Below the pieces are notes generated by a model. It was not told the DNA's origin and made no database searches. It worked only from the letters and a program-made list of their open reading frames with translations. Made by a program: the position numbers and the translations under genes. This document shows, piece by piece, positions 1 through 11,950 of a stretch of 64,000 nt of DNA (position 1 is its first letter; each line of letters begins with the position of its first letter). The DNA comes from Pseudovirgaria hyperparasitica (lineage: Eukaryota; Ascomycota; Dothideomycetes; Acrospermales; Acrospermaceae), in contig NW_022985555.1 in assembly GCF_010093815.1 (NCBI RefSeq), positions 310,001 through 374,000 on the forward strand. The letters are read 5' to 3'.

Positions 1-872
1 CACACACGAGAACACCGCAATTTCGAACCAGATCTGGAGCTTGTTCATATGCCCTCTCCGAGCCTGCGACGATGATAACAGCATGTGCTCCCTCTCCATC
101 AGTCATGGACTTGACCTTCTCGACGACATTGTCTTTCTTGTAGTCGACAAACTCGCTAGCTCCAAGTCTCAGACACAGCTCTTTCTTGTCGTCGCCTCCA
201 TCAACGGCTATGACCTTGTAACCCTTGGCTCTCGCCGCGATCTGCACGCCGATATGTCCAAGTCCCCCACCAGCTCCAATGATAGCAACCCACTGACCAG
301 GCTGTACTTCTGGTGCAACCAGAGAAACCGCGCCAGCCAGACTCAGCCCAGCACATAGAAGCGGTGCCGCCACTTCAGAGGCAATGCCGTCAGGAATATG
401 CGTTACAAAGGCCGCATCTGCAACGGCATATTGCTGCAAAGTGCCCCAGCACGTCCGGCCAGTATTTCCTTGCTTCGAACAATTGTTCGCTCGGCCTTGA
501 CTGCAGCTAGAGCAATTCCTGCAGGCAGTCCACAGCCATTTGATACCCACTCTCTTCCCGATAAGATCTTCGTTGACGTTGAGCCCGACGGTGACGACTT
601 TGCCGACGCCTTCATGACCGGGTATTTCCGTGTATTCGCCCATGCCAAGTACATTGCGACAATCCGAGTGACTGCAGAGCACCCTGTGAGTGACCATAAC
701 TCGGCTGATCTATGACATGTATACAATACCAAAGGCCTGTACACTCCATTCTCACAAGGACTTCACCTGGGCCTGGCCTCTTCACCTCCACGTCATGCCG
801 GATATCTAGCTTCCAGTCTTTGCCTGGATTCACAATCCAACAGGCGGTCTGCCTGGAAGGGATTTCGCTCAT
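1..872 (-). CDS. Zinc-dependent alcohol dehydrogenase, 3' end cut by window edge
   Basis: Medium-chain Zn alcohol dehydrogenase, which oxidises alcohols with NAD(P). Exons run from 872 down to 730 and from 671 to the edge; the 58-bp intron (672-729) was placed because it restores the catalytic-zinc motif CTGLCHSDC. Further signs are GHEGVGKVV (second zinc-site region), a structural-zinc cysteine set C-x2-C-x2-C-x7-C (RNCSSCSQGRANNC), and the Rossmann nucleotide loop GAGGGLGHIGVQ. The start is the ATG at 872, giving MSEIPSRQTACW. The C-terminal part of the NAD domain lies outside the window. The sequence is closest in style to fungal propanol-preferring or yeast-like cytosolic ADHs; the substrate cannot be told. 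The family call is firm, and the exon join rests on frame and motif continuity. Confidence 0.9.
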
Positions 873-1274
873 TTCAACGTGATTATCGTCGTACTCAAAC
901 TAGGCAATCGACTCAACCTCTTTCAATTGAAGCTTCCAGCACTTAAAGGGGGAGCTATTGGATATTATAAACCTCCGCCAATTCCTCTCTCTCTCTCGCG
1001 ATTTGCCGATGCTGCCCCGCACCGGCTCACTGAATAAGCGACATTCGGCATTTGACCTGTCTGGTACGCGGCTATATCGGCTGCAGCTTCCGCCGTCCAA
1101 GTCTTTCGTGGAGATGCTTGACGGTTTCAGCTCTGATGCGGCATCGAGACCAAATTTAGGGTCGATGTTCTGCTCGCGATTTGCATCGGTGTGGGCACGT
1201 CTCCTGCTTCTGGAATCGCCATAGAGACTCCAAGAGCATTCTCTGGATGTGTAGAAGGGTGTCGATAGCCTCTT
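873..1274. promoter_or_regulatory. Promoter side of the ADH gene and 3' flank of rrp4
   Basis: This 400-bp gap precedes the minus-strand dehydrogenase. On the minus strand there is a TATA-like TTTATAATAT about 90-100 bp upstream of the ADH start (plus-strand 958-972) and, just upstream of it, a GA dinucleotide run (984-998). No gene is seen in it. Confidence 0.4.
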
Positions 1275-2375
1275 TCAGGCTGCAAGAGCCAGTGCAACGA
1301 TCCTTTTCCCCCTATCACCACCCATGAAGTCGCTCGACTGGTCTTCCTCCTTGAAGCCAGAATCAAAGTCCATTTCGATACTGGCTTCGTATGCTTTGAC
1401 GACAATCTCTTCATCCACCCGCACTCCACCCTCTACCAGCGCTCTTATGATTCCTGCAATCCGCGATATCTCTTTCCTCGTCTCCATGCCAATCTCATCA
1501 TTCTGGCTCGAGTAGATCTCTGAGCTGATGCTTTCCTCAATTCGCGTGATGCTGACATCCTTCCCGGCGGCAACCGGCTCCACGTGTTTCGAGATCCAAA
1601 TGTATCCGTTTACTCCCAGAATGACATCAATCTCGCCTCCACCACGCGCCGTAGTCAGTGTGAAGAGCTGTCTTCTAGACCTCGCTACTCCACCGCTCTT
1701 GCCCCCACTACCACCAGTACCGGTCACACTAATAAAGTAGCCGTTGCGCAATTTTCCGTATTTCAAGCTCCTCGTATGAAGTGAGGCCGCGCCATCTCCA
1801 TGTATAGTCTGAACCTCTGCAACTACCAAGTCTCCCTCCGTGAAGAACGTCCTGATGTTGAGCTCGTCGACAGCAGTCCTTCGGCGAAGTATACCGCCTG
1901 GGAGATTGATAGCGGACAAGGGAAGCGAAGCAAGCAAGGGTCCGGCAACATCGACCCGCCATCTTTTGGATTGAACTTCGACGATGCGACCAATGACCAA
2001 ATCGCCAATCTCGGGAGTATATCGAGCACGGAGGGGTACGACGGAAAGGAGTTTATTCGTTTTTAGCACGGTGCCGGCAACAGTACTAAGTATTGTAGTG
2101 GAGTCGTTTGGAACGTAGGTTCCATGGCCGCTGTAGCATTGTTAGTTCGGTGATCCTTCCCTTCAATGTCACATATCTTACCGCATCCATTGCACGTCGT
2201 CCGTGACCAGCTCGCCAGGCGTAACAATCGAGTTGGAATGTGTCTTGGGCGTCAGCGATACCCCACCATCGAGCCCGCCCATACTCGTGTCGCCTTCAGA
2301 ATCATATTCATCGTCGTCTCTCGACACGGCTGGTAGGGTAGCGGCGGGCGCTGGCGGTAGGATGGTGAAAGGCAT
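1275..2375 (-). CDS. rrp4: Exosome complex RNA-binding subunit Rrp4
   Basis: Cap subunit of the nuclear and cytoplasmic RNA exosome, the 3'-to-5' RNA decay and rRNA-processing machine. Exons are 2375-2182 and 2130-1275; the 51-bp intron (2131-2181) has GTAAGA/CTACAG borders and joins VQWMR to [10 protein letters not shown]. The product is 349 aa. It carries the N-terminal [10 protein letters not shown] motif (about residues 51-60), an S1 domain ([20 protein letters not shown], about 107-126), and the KH-like signature GVNGYIWIS (about 237-245) with the GxNG loop typical of Rrp4. The N-terminus is Pro/Ala and acidic, probably disordered. The ATG at 2375 is the first ATG of the frame; the frame itself opens slightly earlier with no ATG. 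Length and domain order match fungal Rrp4, so confidence is high. Confidence 0.95.
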
Positions 2376-2887
2376 CCTAGATATCACTTGTGGTGTGGAG
2401 GCAGAAGCTGTTTATAGAACATTCATTTATCAAGACCGGGAAAAAAAAGAGCACCTTGAAGAGCAGGGACCACCTATAGAACCTAGACACTGCAGGTATT
2501 TGTGGAGCACAGGCGCTACGCTGAATGTGGAAATCAGCTAGTATCGGCCAGCTTGGATGCCATAAGATTTAATTAGCCATCAACAATCAGACTCTGCCTT
2601 CACCCTCGCACGACTGAAATGATCCACTTGCTACATCATATATTCATGTTGAAGTCCAAGAAACGATTGCATCTATACGCAGGAACTCGTGAGCAGTGTG
2701 AAGCGTAACCCTTGATAGCAACGGTTATATGTAAGGTCAGTCACTTTTGCACCAAACAACCAGCTAAGTCAACTACACGCTTTCGTTTCAGCGACTGGAA
2801 TTTTGACTTGCCGGTCTTTTTCCGCAAAAGTTCTACCTCTACGTCCTTGTCAGACGTTCTCTCTTTCTTTTTCGACACTCCAAAACC
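2376..2887. promoter_or_regulatory. Divergent promoter region, rrp4 / unknown nuclear protein
   Basis: About 510 bp separates two head-to-head genes, so it must hold both promoters. It contains pyrimidine-rich stretches before the plus-strand start at 2888 (for example around 2845-2880), common in fungal 5' leaders. No further gene is seen. Confidence 0.4.
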
Positions 2888-4930
2888 ATGGCAGGTCCTC
2901 GAGGTAGGTTCAACTTCAAAGGAGGTTTGACTGTCAGGCCAAGATCCTCACCTGGCCAAGCAACGCCTCCGAAGAAGCGGAAAACTGATTCAAAAAGTAC
3001 CGCGGCATCTCCCAGCCGCTCGGTTGTCATAGATCTAGGATCAGATTCGAGCGATGCAAAGGGGCCACCAAGGAAGAAATTGAAGTCGAACGCTTCGTCA
3101 AATGCCAGAATCCCGAAATGTTCCCCAAATCTACCCGAAGAAGAATCGAAACTAGATCCTTCAAGGCATTCTCCTCCGGCGGAGTCTTCGCAGAAGTCCA
3201 GTCATGCACTTGATGTAGAGGATCTTGTCACCATTTCATCCGACTCGGCTGACGAGGAATTGATGCAGCTAGCGGAGGAAGAAGGATCAGACTCAGACTT
3301 ACCTTCAGAGTCATCTGATCCACCAGAAGAAACGTTTCCAATAAAGGTACCCACTTCACCGAGGCTGCCCCCGCGTAATGAGAGAGAAGAACGTTGGGAG
3401 GAGATCAAGTCCATACTGTACACGCGCCCACTGACCGAGAGCGCAGCACGCATTGCTGAATTCGGCGGTATCGCTGTTGAGGAGGATGCACTCGTCAAAG
3501 ACCTGCAGCGCAAAGACGAGAATTTTGCTATACTGTTAAAGAGCATCCTCACGAAAAATGCCGACTCAGCCCAGCTCAAATACTTCTACGAGCTCCTTCA
3601 AAAGCAATACAACGAGTTGATGAAGCGGATCTCAACTGAGAAGTTCACCGACAGAAGTATCTCGTGGGACTGTAAAGGAGGTTACGGGGCAGATTGGGCT
3701 CACGCAGCCACCCACGATGACCAGGAAATCCACCCTCAGCATCTCAAAGGGGTTATCAGTCCCTTCGACGCCGCCCAATATATAAGAGACATCACCTGGA
3801 CCATCAAATTCGTCGGTACTGATGTACGTGCACGTCTGGCCAGGAATGCCAGGGTCTTGTCACAACATGTCGAAAGCCTCGAGGCAGAGAACCAGAAACT
3901 CAAAGACGAAATAATAGTGCTCAAAGGCGGAACAGTCAAGCCAAAGTACGTCTTGCCCGTTGGCAAATTCGGTGAATCATCTCACTGGGTTCGTATGAAA
4001 TGGAGCGAGGACGTCTGCAAACTCATCTCCGACCCGCTTGGTTATGGCAAACCCATCTACGATGACGACCACTATTGGGGTCTCGGAACGAAAATGCTCA
4101 AGAACCCTACATCCCCAGCAGAAGCAGCCCATCCCTGGTTCCTCAACAAGTCTGCCGGCATCGCCACTCGCTTCAATCACCCCAAGGCACTCTTCATGCT
4201 CTGGGAGGGCAGCCTCGGCGAAGAAGCCTTCTACGCGCCCGCTGTAAAATGGCACTCCAACAACGAGCCTAACCCAACAATGCCGCTCCTCACCGAGGAA
4301 GACCGCCGCAAAGCCCTCTACATGCACTGCAACCACCAGTTCCGCAAAAACTCGCCCTTCATCATGGCGTCCAGCAGCCTCGCATACGTCTCAAGCGTCT
4401 GGCAGTATCGCCTGCGCGCCAACTATCTCCTACAGCACGTCTCGCCCGTGCTCTTCCTCAGCGTCATCAGCGTCGCCGCGCGCCTGCTCGACTCCCACCC
4501 AATCCTCAAATTCACCGATGAACTCGCCTACTACAACATCTCACACCCCGAAATGTCCATCCCCTGCAATGGCTCCCCCGCCTTCTCAACCGAGTATCTC
4601 CTCCCATACATTGTCAAGTCTTCTCATGTCGTCGGTACGTACAAGCTCGATGGCATCATGGCTACGCAGCAGCGCTGGAAGATGGTCGAGGAGATCCGCC
4701 AGAAGGGCAATGGGGCGAAGAGTACGAGGCCGGTTGTGGTGGGCAAGTTCATGACGGATGCAAAGGAGAGGGACGAGCAGTGCTTGCAGCGGTGGTATGA
4801 CAAGAAGATTGAGAAGCAGGTGGACGCGTTCAACACGATGGCCTGGCATCCGGAGTGGCAAAAGGCCGGGGAGTTTAAGCGGGATCGGGATCTTGAAGCT
4901 GATAAGAATCGTGACGTGATCAGATATTAG
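2888..4930 (+). CDS. Unrecognised nuclear protein with coiled coil, 680 aa
   Basis: A single uninterrupted frame of 680 codons whose start (ccaaaaccATGg) has a good fungal context. I do not recognise the family. The first ~170 residues are low-complexity, Ser/Pro/Asp/Glu-rich and carry two basic patches that look like nuclear localisation signals (PPKKRKTD near residue 26 and PPRKKLKS near 60). A leucine-spaced helix (about residues 318-345, SQHVESLEAENQKLKDEIIV) suggests a short coiled coil. The rest (about 350-670) looks globular, with many Trp/His/Tyr, and ends in a charged helix. Lack of introns and conserved-looking aromatic spacing point to a real protein. A chromatin or transcription role is only a guess from composition. 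Confidence 0.85.
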   Translation: MAGPRGRFNFKGGLTVRPRSSPGQATPPKKRKTDSKSTAASPSRSVVIDLGSDSSDAKGPPRKKLKSNASSNARIPKCSPNLPEEESKLDPSRHSPPAESSQKSSHALDVEDLVTISSDSADEELMQLAEEEGSDSDLPSESSDPPEETFPIKVPTSPRLPPRNEREERWEEIKSILYTRPLTESAARIAEFGGIAVEEDALVKDLQRKDENFAILLKSILTKNADSAQLKYFYELLQKQYNELMKRISTEKFTDRSISWDCKGGYGADWAHAATHDDQEIHPQHLKGVISPFDAAQYIRDITWTIKFVGTDVRARLARNARVLSQHVESLEAENQKLKDEIIVLKGGTVKPKYVLPVGKFGESSHWVRMKWSEDVCKLISDPLGYGKPIYDDDHYWGLGTKMLKNPTSPAEAAHPWFLNKSAGIATRFNHPKALFMLWEGSLGEEAFYAPAVKWHSNNEPNPTMPLLTEEDRRKALYMHCNHQFRKNSPFIMASSSLAYVSSVWQYRLRANYLLQHVSPVLFLSVISVAARLLDSHPILKFTDELAYYNISHPEMSIPCNGSPAFSTEYLLPYIVKSSHVVGTYKLDGIMATQQRWKMVEEIRQKGNGAKSTRPVVVGKFMTDAKERDEQCLQRWYDKKIEKQVDAFNTMAWHPEWQKAGEFKRDRDLEADKNRDVIRY

Positions 4931-5143
4931 TGGTGTTGCTGTTGCGTGTTAGCCGTGACTACGGAGCATACGAGACAGGGACAGTCTCGGCTGGTGAGGC
5001 TTGCTTGTTTTCGGTGCTTGTACTGTAGTACAAAGAGCACACGATCCCTCATCGATCTTCAAGACCAAAAGCGTTTGAAGTTGTCATTCTGTAGCATGAC
5101 GTAAGTGAGGAAATGATCTTTGCTTCTGGGTATCTTCTATGTT

Positions 5144-6384
5144 TTACTTCTGTAGCCACGAGCCAGCTGCCCAAGCACCAACACACCCAAGTAGCGTTGC
5201 CGCTCCTACGAGTTTCTTCGTCCAGCCGTTCTCGTCGCTGATCCTTATTGCGCTCTGCCTCCTCTTCGACTCAGATTTCGCCACGGGGACTCGTTCTTTG
5301 GACACCCCCTCTTCTACCGACAGCCCATCCGACGTATTATGCCGCTTTTGCGCCTGCTGTACCATCCTCTCAATAGCGGCCATATCTTCCCTCCAGGCCG
5401 TCTCATTGCCCCTCCCCTCCATCTCTACATTCTGCACATTGCCAAAGAAGTCCATGATCAATCTACTCCGTGCTGCTGACTCGCCGCCAGGAAACAGGTC
5501 GTATCTGATGCCTGGGTCGCTGTGAATCTTGCCAGGATCGTAACTGTCGAATAGCTCGCCCATTGTCAGCTTTGACGACGGCTCCTGCACTTTCGTCTCG
5601 AGGAACTCGAGGTTGTAGTAGGTGTAGCGGTCGATGACGGCGACGCCAACGTCGTTGTCGGCGTGGTGCGAGTAGGACGACTGGTCGATTTCGGAGGAGC
5701 CGGTTGCGAGGATGTTGGGCGAGTAGAATTTGGAATACATGGTGTTGGCCTGGCAGGTGTCGATCATGAATAGGATCTCGTGGTAACTGGGAAAAACGTT
5801 AGTGCGTGCAGGTAGGTAGCATAGTGAGGATAGGGAGAGCAAGAAACGCACCGCTTTTTCTCGTACATCTGCTCAAAGGCATCTGCGAGGTCGAAGGCGC
5901 TGATTTCCTCGGCGTCTTGGAACTTGAGAAACTCGTCGCCGCCGTGGCCGGTCATGTATACGAGAATGTTGCTTCGGTCGTCCGTCAGCAGACGCTTGCT
6001 TCGAGGCATGTCCTCTCCAACGCGGTCTGTCATGAGCCTAATGAAGTTCTCTACAGTAACCTCATATCCACGGTAGTCCACCTCTATGTTGTCACCATAC
6101 AGGTCCAGCGCACGGTCTGCGTTGTTGTATACTGTTCCGGGAAACACATTGCGTGGGTTGCAGGCCATGTCATCGGGCAGCATGAGGATGATCTGGGAGT
6201 CGGGTATCCCCAGACGCTTGACTGTGCGGTATAGGGAGAGGACATTGGCGAGATGGCGGTAATTGAACCAGAATCGTGAGGTGGAGACGAGGACTGCCCA
6301 ATTTGAAGTATGTTCGGCGAGCGTCGGATGAACGAGGAGGGTGATCTGGAGGAGTGGGAGGATGAGAGAGCGAATGGAGAGCAT
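5144..6384 (-). CDS. gpi8: GPI-anchor transamidase catalytic subunit Gpi8 (peptidase C13)
   Basis: Catalytic subunit of the ER transamidase that cleaves C-terminal signals and attaches preformed GPI anchors. Exons are 6384-5852 and 5786-5144, with a 65-bp intron (5787-5851); the product is 391 aa. It starts with a signal peptide ([23 protein letters not shown]), then the C13 caspase-like fold: [18 protein letters not shown], the catalytic His in TGHGGDEF (about residue 144) and the catalytic Cys in MIDTCQA (about residue 188, just after the intron). A C-terminal membrane segment (about 370-389) matches the family topology. The ATG at 6384 was chosen because it begins the signal peptide. It converges on the upstream gene with about 210 bp between stops. 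Confidence 0.95.
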
Positions 6385-6699
6385 CTTGGCGCCTGGTGAA
6401 GCAAAATGCTCCAAAATACCGGATGGAAGACCAAAGGAATTGAGAAACTACTGCATAGCTTGAGTGAATCTCACCCAAGAAGCGATGTGGAGTCGTGGAG
6501 TTGGAGTGGTGCTTAGAGATCAGGGTCTCGCGCCGCGCTTGGCGTCTCGCTAAACGCGCGCCAGTCGGCGATGACTCGGCCAGATCCGTCATCATCTCTA
6601 CCATGGATTGATTAGATCGTCAGCTGTGCATTTCAGCTCCGGAGCTATCGGCCATAGCTTCAAGCACGACATCGACTCCCTCCACCATGCAGCAGCCGC
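6385..6699. promoter_or_regulatory. Divergent promoter, gpi8 / OPT transporter
   Basis: A 315-bp head-to-head spacer. A short ATG at 6687 lies 13 nt upstream of, and out of frame with, the chosen OPT start at 6700, so either leaky scanning or a later in-frame ATG (6739) may be used. Nothing else is seen. Confidence 0.35.
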
Positions 6700-9049
6700 A
6701 TGCAGCACCACGCCCCTATCGAACTCGACTCGCTCGATATGGCTCCAGACAGGGGCAGCAACAACACCACCCGCCTCCAATCGTCCAGAGTGCCCGCCAA
6801 CATGCGATCCTCGAACGAGTCTGATACTCACGAGCGGACCGAAGCTCAGCGAGAGCTCGCCCAGCGCGCCAGTGCGCCTCAAAACTTCACGATAAGAGGC
6901 GTGCTGGTGGGCCTGGTCATAGGAGTCGTGATATGCTTCTCGAACATGTACTTTGGTCTGCAGACCGGCTGGGTTAGTGGCATGGCCATGCCGTCTGCTC
7001 TACTTGGCTTCGCATGGTTCAAGGTCGTCGCAAGGACACTGAGCTATCCCTTCACGCCGGTGGAGAACGTTCTCATACAATCGGTGGCTGGATCTGTGGG
7101 GACCATGCCACTTGGCTGTGGCTTCGTAGGCGTTCTCCCAGCGCTCAACTTCCTGTTGAAGCCGGAGGAGAATGGCCCGCTGGATATCAGTCTGTGGAAG
7201 CTGGTCGTTTGGGCGCTGGGAATCTGCTTCTTCGGAGTAGTATTTGCCGTGCCCTTGCGGAAAGAAGTGATCATCAGAGAGAAGCTGAAGTTCCCGAGCG
7301 GGACGGCGACAGCGCTGATGATAGGCGTCCTACATGGAGAAAAGCATGATGCAAACATAATAAAGTATCGACCGCGTGAAGGGTCACAGGTGGATGACGA
7401 GCAAGAGCGGCTTTTGCCCTCTTCTGACGATGGGCCTGAAGGTGCGGACGCCGAGACCGCACATCAAGATGAGGCAGTCAAATCTGCGATAGCAGCTGCT
7501 GATTGGAAGGCGAGAATCCGCACGCTAGTTATTGCGTTCGGTGTCTCTGCTCTCTATGTAGGTGTATCCTTGGAGTGACTGGCGTAGATACTGACTGTAG
7601 CCAAAGACTCTTGTATCCTACTTTGTCCCACAGCTTCGCGATGTTCCGTTCCTTGGCCTACCTCTTGCGCAGAAGTGGCTGTGGACGCTCAACCCTTCTC
7701 CAGCTTATGTTGGTCAAGGTATCATTATGGGCCCGGCCACGACTCTGCATATGCTATTAGGTGCCATCTTAGGCTGGGGCATTCTGTCTCCGTTGGCCAA
7801 ACAGAGGGGCTGGGCACCGGGCCCAGTGAACGATTGGGAGACTGGTAGCAAAGGCTGGATAGTCTGGATCAGCCTTGCAATCATGCTGACCGATGCGCTT
7901 GTCAGTCTTGGCTGGTTGATAGTTAGACCTCTTATATCATATGGTCGGATCATCTTGCCGGAACTGTGGCGCGAGGTCGGCAATCATTCCTGGAAGGATA
8001 TTGTCACCCTCAACATACACCCAGGCAGTGGCACTTATTCGGGTATCAGAGACGGCCATTCAAATTCTTGGTCTGGCAGTTCGCTCATAAAGAAGATAAG
8101 AGAACATTCTGACGGCGAGGAAGAGCCAGACGCTCCACCTGAGCACCTGATTTCGAAACGGACGACTCTTGTTGGATTGGTGTTGTCCATCATCGTCTGC
8201 GTTGCTGCTGTTCACATAACATTCCCTGGCCTAGTACCATTCGGATTGACACTTCTTGCACTTGTGTTTGCCTTGTTGATGTCAATCATGGGTGTCCGGG
8301 CCCTGGGGGAAACAGATCTAAATCCAGTATCTGGTATCTCGAAGATTACACAGCTCATATTCGCAGCTATCACCCCACCAGGGAAAAACGCTGTCATCAT
8401 CAACCTCATCGCGGGCGCAATCAGCGAAAGCGGTGCTCTGCAAGCCGGAGACTTACTGCAAGACCTCAAAGCTGGTCATCTGCTGGGAGCTGCTCCAAAT
8501 GCCCAGTTCTGGGGCCAGATCATCGGAAGCACAGTGGGTGCTATTGTCAGCGCACTCGTATACAAGCTTTACGTCAGCGTGTACAAGATTCCTGGAGGCC
8601 TGTTCCAAGTTCCAACAGGATATGTCTGGATCTTCACTGCCCGGCTCGTGACTGGCAGTGGGCTCCCACCCATGGTGACAGAATGGGCGAGCGGTGCAGC
8701 TGTGATCTGGTTTGCACTGACCGCAGCAAGAACATATGGGAATGCAGTTAAAGCTAGGGGTAACAGAGCACCCTGGATTGATTATGTTCCCGGTGGTATC
8801 GCTGTTGCTGTTGGTAAGTGAGACCGGACGCTTCGTCAGACATGTTCTAACACGATTGTAGGAATGTATAACACGCCGTCATTCACCATGGCTCGCACGA
8901 TCGGTGGTCTCATCAGCATGTACTGGAAGCACTACAAGAAGCGGGAAGAGACCCCGATCATTGTCCTAGCGAGTGGTTTGATCCTGGGAGAGGGTGTTTT
9001 CAGCATCGTGAATTTACTTCTGGCTAGTGCCAAGATCCCACATCTGTAA
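6700..9049 (+). CDS. OPT-family oligopeptide transporter (YGL114W type)
   Basis: Proton-coupled plasma-membrane or vacuolar carrier of the oligopeptide transporter superfamily, resembling yeast YGL114W and plant YSL proteins more than Isp4. Exons are 6700-7557, 7601-8813 and 8862-9049, giving 752 aa. Marks are the family motif NMYFGLQTGWVSGMAMPSAL in the first membrane region, KFPSGTATA after a conserved cytosolic loop, FGLTLLALVFALLMSIMGVR, and the NPVSGISK/ALQAGDLLQDLKAG segments. There are about 14 hydrophobic segments. An acidic, Ser-rich loop (about residues 225-265) follows the KFPSGTAT region. The first intron could end at 7600 (TAG) or 7606 (AAG), a 6-nt in-frame choice. The substrate (oligopeptide or metal chelate) cannot be read from sequence. 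Confidence 0.92.
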
Positions 9050-9554
9050 GCAGGGAGTCGGATATCTAATCATTTCGAACATCTTCCGCGTATTCTTACA
9101 GTAATCATAATTATCTCGAGATGTCACCCGAAGCTTATGGCCTCGTATTCGATATGACAGGTACTGTGTGATCAGCTCAAGATTCTGAATTGCGAAAGTG
9201 CGCCTCGCGTGCGAAGAAGACGCCGTAAGACAATCGTTGTGAAGTGTGTTTGGACGTTCGGTAGCCTGACAAGGCAATTGAGTCTGGGTGTCGGTAGATT
9301 CGGTATCCATTGCCCCGAAGCGAAACCTATGATGCCAACGTCATTTTCGGTGATCATACTATCTATGGTTTCCCCAGATCTACCTACGGCTTCGGATATC
9401 GCGTCAAGGTTCCCTGCAAGTCTGCACCTAGTGCCGGCATTCTTTGACTTCTTGTTCGGCACTTTTACCATACGATGCCCCATTTGTTTTACGACATTTA
9501 AAGGTACAGTCTCTTTGTGGCTTTGAGGGATAGACCATAGCTTCATTGTGCATC
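9050..9554. other. Intergenic, OPT terminator side and rhamnosidase promoter
   Basis: About 500 bp between two tandem plus-strand genes. A 124-codon minus-strand frame (9546-9172) with an ATG runs through most of it, but it has no recognisable motif, overlaps the expected promoter of the next gene and is opposed by an equally long plus-strand frame, so I do not call it. Confidence 0.3.
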
Positions 9555-11645
9555 ATGTTCGCGAGTTCACTATTCTTCTCAGGTCTGCTGAGCTCAGCTT
9601 TGGCTGTTGCCAAATATGATGAATACATCTTGACTCCCAGCTCTAGGAAGATTCATCCTTCTTCAGTATATAACATCAATGGCACTGTTGATGGTTCCGA
9701 GTCTCTCATCGCCAGCTCCTCTGGGAGTGCCATATTCCACGACTTTTCTGCCGTCACATACGACTATGGCAAAAACATTGGCGGCATCGTCTCATTGACA
9801 ATTGGAGCAATTTCGGATACTGATCAGCTCATTGGTATTACGTTCAGCGAAAGCTCGCTCTGGATCTCTGGTGAATGGTCCGACGCAACCGCTGACGAAG
9901 GCAACGACGTATCCCTCTTCTTCTATCCAAGCGGGCCTGGGGTTTATACAGTTGGCGAACAGTACCAGCGAGGTGGCTTCAGATATCTAAGTCTAGTACA
10001 TAATACAACGGGGAGTCTGGAAGTTCAAAAGATCGAAGTTAATTACACTGCAGTCCCTCATATTGAGGAAGCCCAGATGAGAGCATACTCTGGCTGGTTC
10101 CATTCAGACGGTGCGTATACTAATTTCTAGCTCAGGATCCACACAGAGCTGCTCGATACTAATGACGGGTCAGATGAGCTCATCAACAGAATATGGTACG
10201 CAGGTGCCTACACTGCCCAACTCTGCACCCTCGACCCTCATTACGGCAACTCCCTTAACTTCCTCACCGACCCAGAGAATAATCCCTCGACCCCAGTCAA
10301 TGGCGTTGTGAACTGGTACTCTAACACCACCATCGCAAACGCATCCTCAGTTCTTGCAGATGGTGCCAAACGCGATCGTCTGGTATGGCCCGGCGACATG
10401 GTCGTGTCCTGGCCGTCCATGCTCGTGTCCACAAATGACAAAGTCACTGTCACAAACTCCCTCACTTCCCTCTTCGACCGTCAGAATATGACCACGGGCG
10501 TGATGCCATACGCCGGCGTACCGTTCCCGTTCATGTACTCGGCGACGTATCATCTGCACAGCCTGATAGGCACCGCAGAGATCTATGTATACGACGGCGA
10601 CCTCGAATTTGTCAGGGAGAAATGGGAACAGTGGAAATTCGCACTCGCGTACTCGCTCAGCACCATCGACGAAACCGGTCTCATCAACGTCACCTCATCG
10701 GCAGACTGGCTGCGCTTCGGCATGGGCGGGCACAACATCGAGGCCAACGCCATCCTGTACCACACACTCAACTATGGCGTCATCCTAGCCGAAGCACTCA
10801 ACGACACGTCCGTAATCACAACATACCAGAACTACGCCGCGAACATCAAATCCGCCGCACAGGACCTCCTCTGGGACCCTTCCGCGAACCTCTTCCGCGA
10901 CAACGAAACCACATCCCTCCACCCACAAGACGGTAACGCCTGGGCCGTGCTCGCAAACCTGACCACCAGCTCCTCGCAAGCCGCCTCCATCTCCCAATCC
11001 CTCATCTCCCGCTGGACGACATACGGCGCGCCCGCCCCTGAGGCCGGCCCCACCGTGTCCCCATTCGTCGGCTTCTTCGAGCTCCAAGCCCACGCCGCCG
11101 CACACAACGCCTCGGCTGTGCTCGCGCTGACACGGCTGCAATGGGGCTTCATGCTAGACGACGCGCGCATGACGAACAGCACGTTCATCGAGGGGTACAG
11201 TACAGATGGCAGTTTGCACTACGCGCCGTACCGCAATGATCCGCGCGTGAGCCACGCGCATGGCTGGAGCACGGGGCCGACCTCGGTGCTCACGTTCCAG
11301 ATTGCCGGCGTGCAGATTGTGAAGGCGGGTGGGAGGGAGTGGAGGATTGCGCCACGTCTTGGGGGGCTGGGGCATACGCATGCGGGATTCGAGACTTCGC
11401 TGGGTGTGTTTGCGGCCAGGACGAAGTTGGGGGAGGGCGGGGAGTTGAGGATTGAGTTTGAGGCGCCTGAGGGGACGGTGGGGAGGTTGAGCGTGGAGAG
11501 ACCCAGGTGTGCGGGGATGATGGTGTTGGAGGGGCGGTGTGGGAGGGAGGAGTTTGCGATCAGGGAGAATGAGGGGGATGTTGGTGATTTCGAGATCGCC
11601 GGACTGGGAGGAGGGGAGTGGGTGTTGACGTTTGGGTGTGCGTGA
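9555..11645 (+). CDS. Secreted GH78-like alpha-L-rhamnosidase
   Basis: Predicted extracellular six-hairpin glycosidase that removes L-rhamnose from plant polysaccharides or glycosides. Exons are 9555-10110 and 10174-11645 with a 63-bp intron; the product is 675 aa. A signal peptide (MFASSLFFSGLLSSALAVA) precedes a beta-rich N-terminal module. The (alpha/alpha)6 barrel carries DGAKRDRLVWPGDM (about residues 248-261), matching the acidic catalytic-loop region of GH78, then WLRFGMGGHNIEANA and SHAHGWSTGPTSVLTFQIAG near the end. A C-terminal beta domain follows. Many N-x-S/T sites fit secretion. The start is the ATG at 9555, which opens the signal peptide. The last ~430 nt turn strongly G-rich while the protein stays intact. 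The family is likely; the linkage specificity is unknown. Confidence 0.88.
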
Positions 11646-11950
11646 AAAGGGGGCTCGGGGCGAATGCTTGGAAAAAGGGGCACTTGGGTTTTATGTAGGC
11701 TTTACAGCTCGACAGGCTAGTTATGAGTCTTACACTGGCTATTATGTGAGTCTTGCACGAGTATTGATTTCTCGCTATGGGGTCTTCCATCGCTTGCTCA
11801 GGCTTAAGCGCTTGTCCTGCTTGTCGTCCTCTCGTGACTCGGTTGTTGTGCATACTGGAGGGTCAAGGTGGCGAGGTGGAACTTGAGAATGGTTTTTATT
11901 TGGAGAAGATAGCCTTGTAAGGCACTCAACAAGGGGGGTAGTATACGAGA

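Noticed and set aside
9172-9546. 124-codon minus-strand frame with an ATG
   Set aside because: No recognised domain, lies over the promoter of the rhamnosidase gene, and a plus-strand frame of similar length covers the same bases.
11219-11683. 154-codon minus-strand frame
   Set aside because: Antisense to the 3' end of the GH78-like gene and a by-product of its strong G-rich skew.
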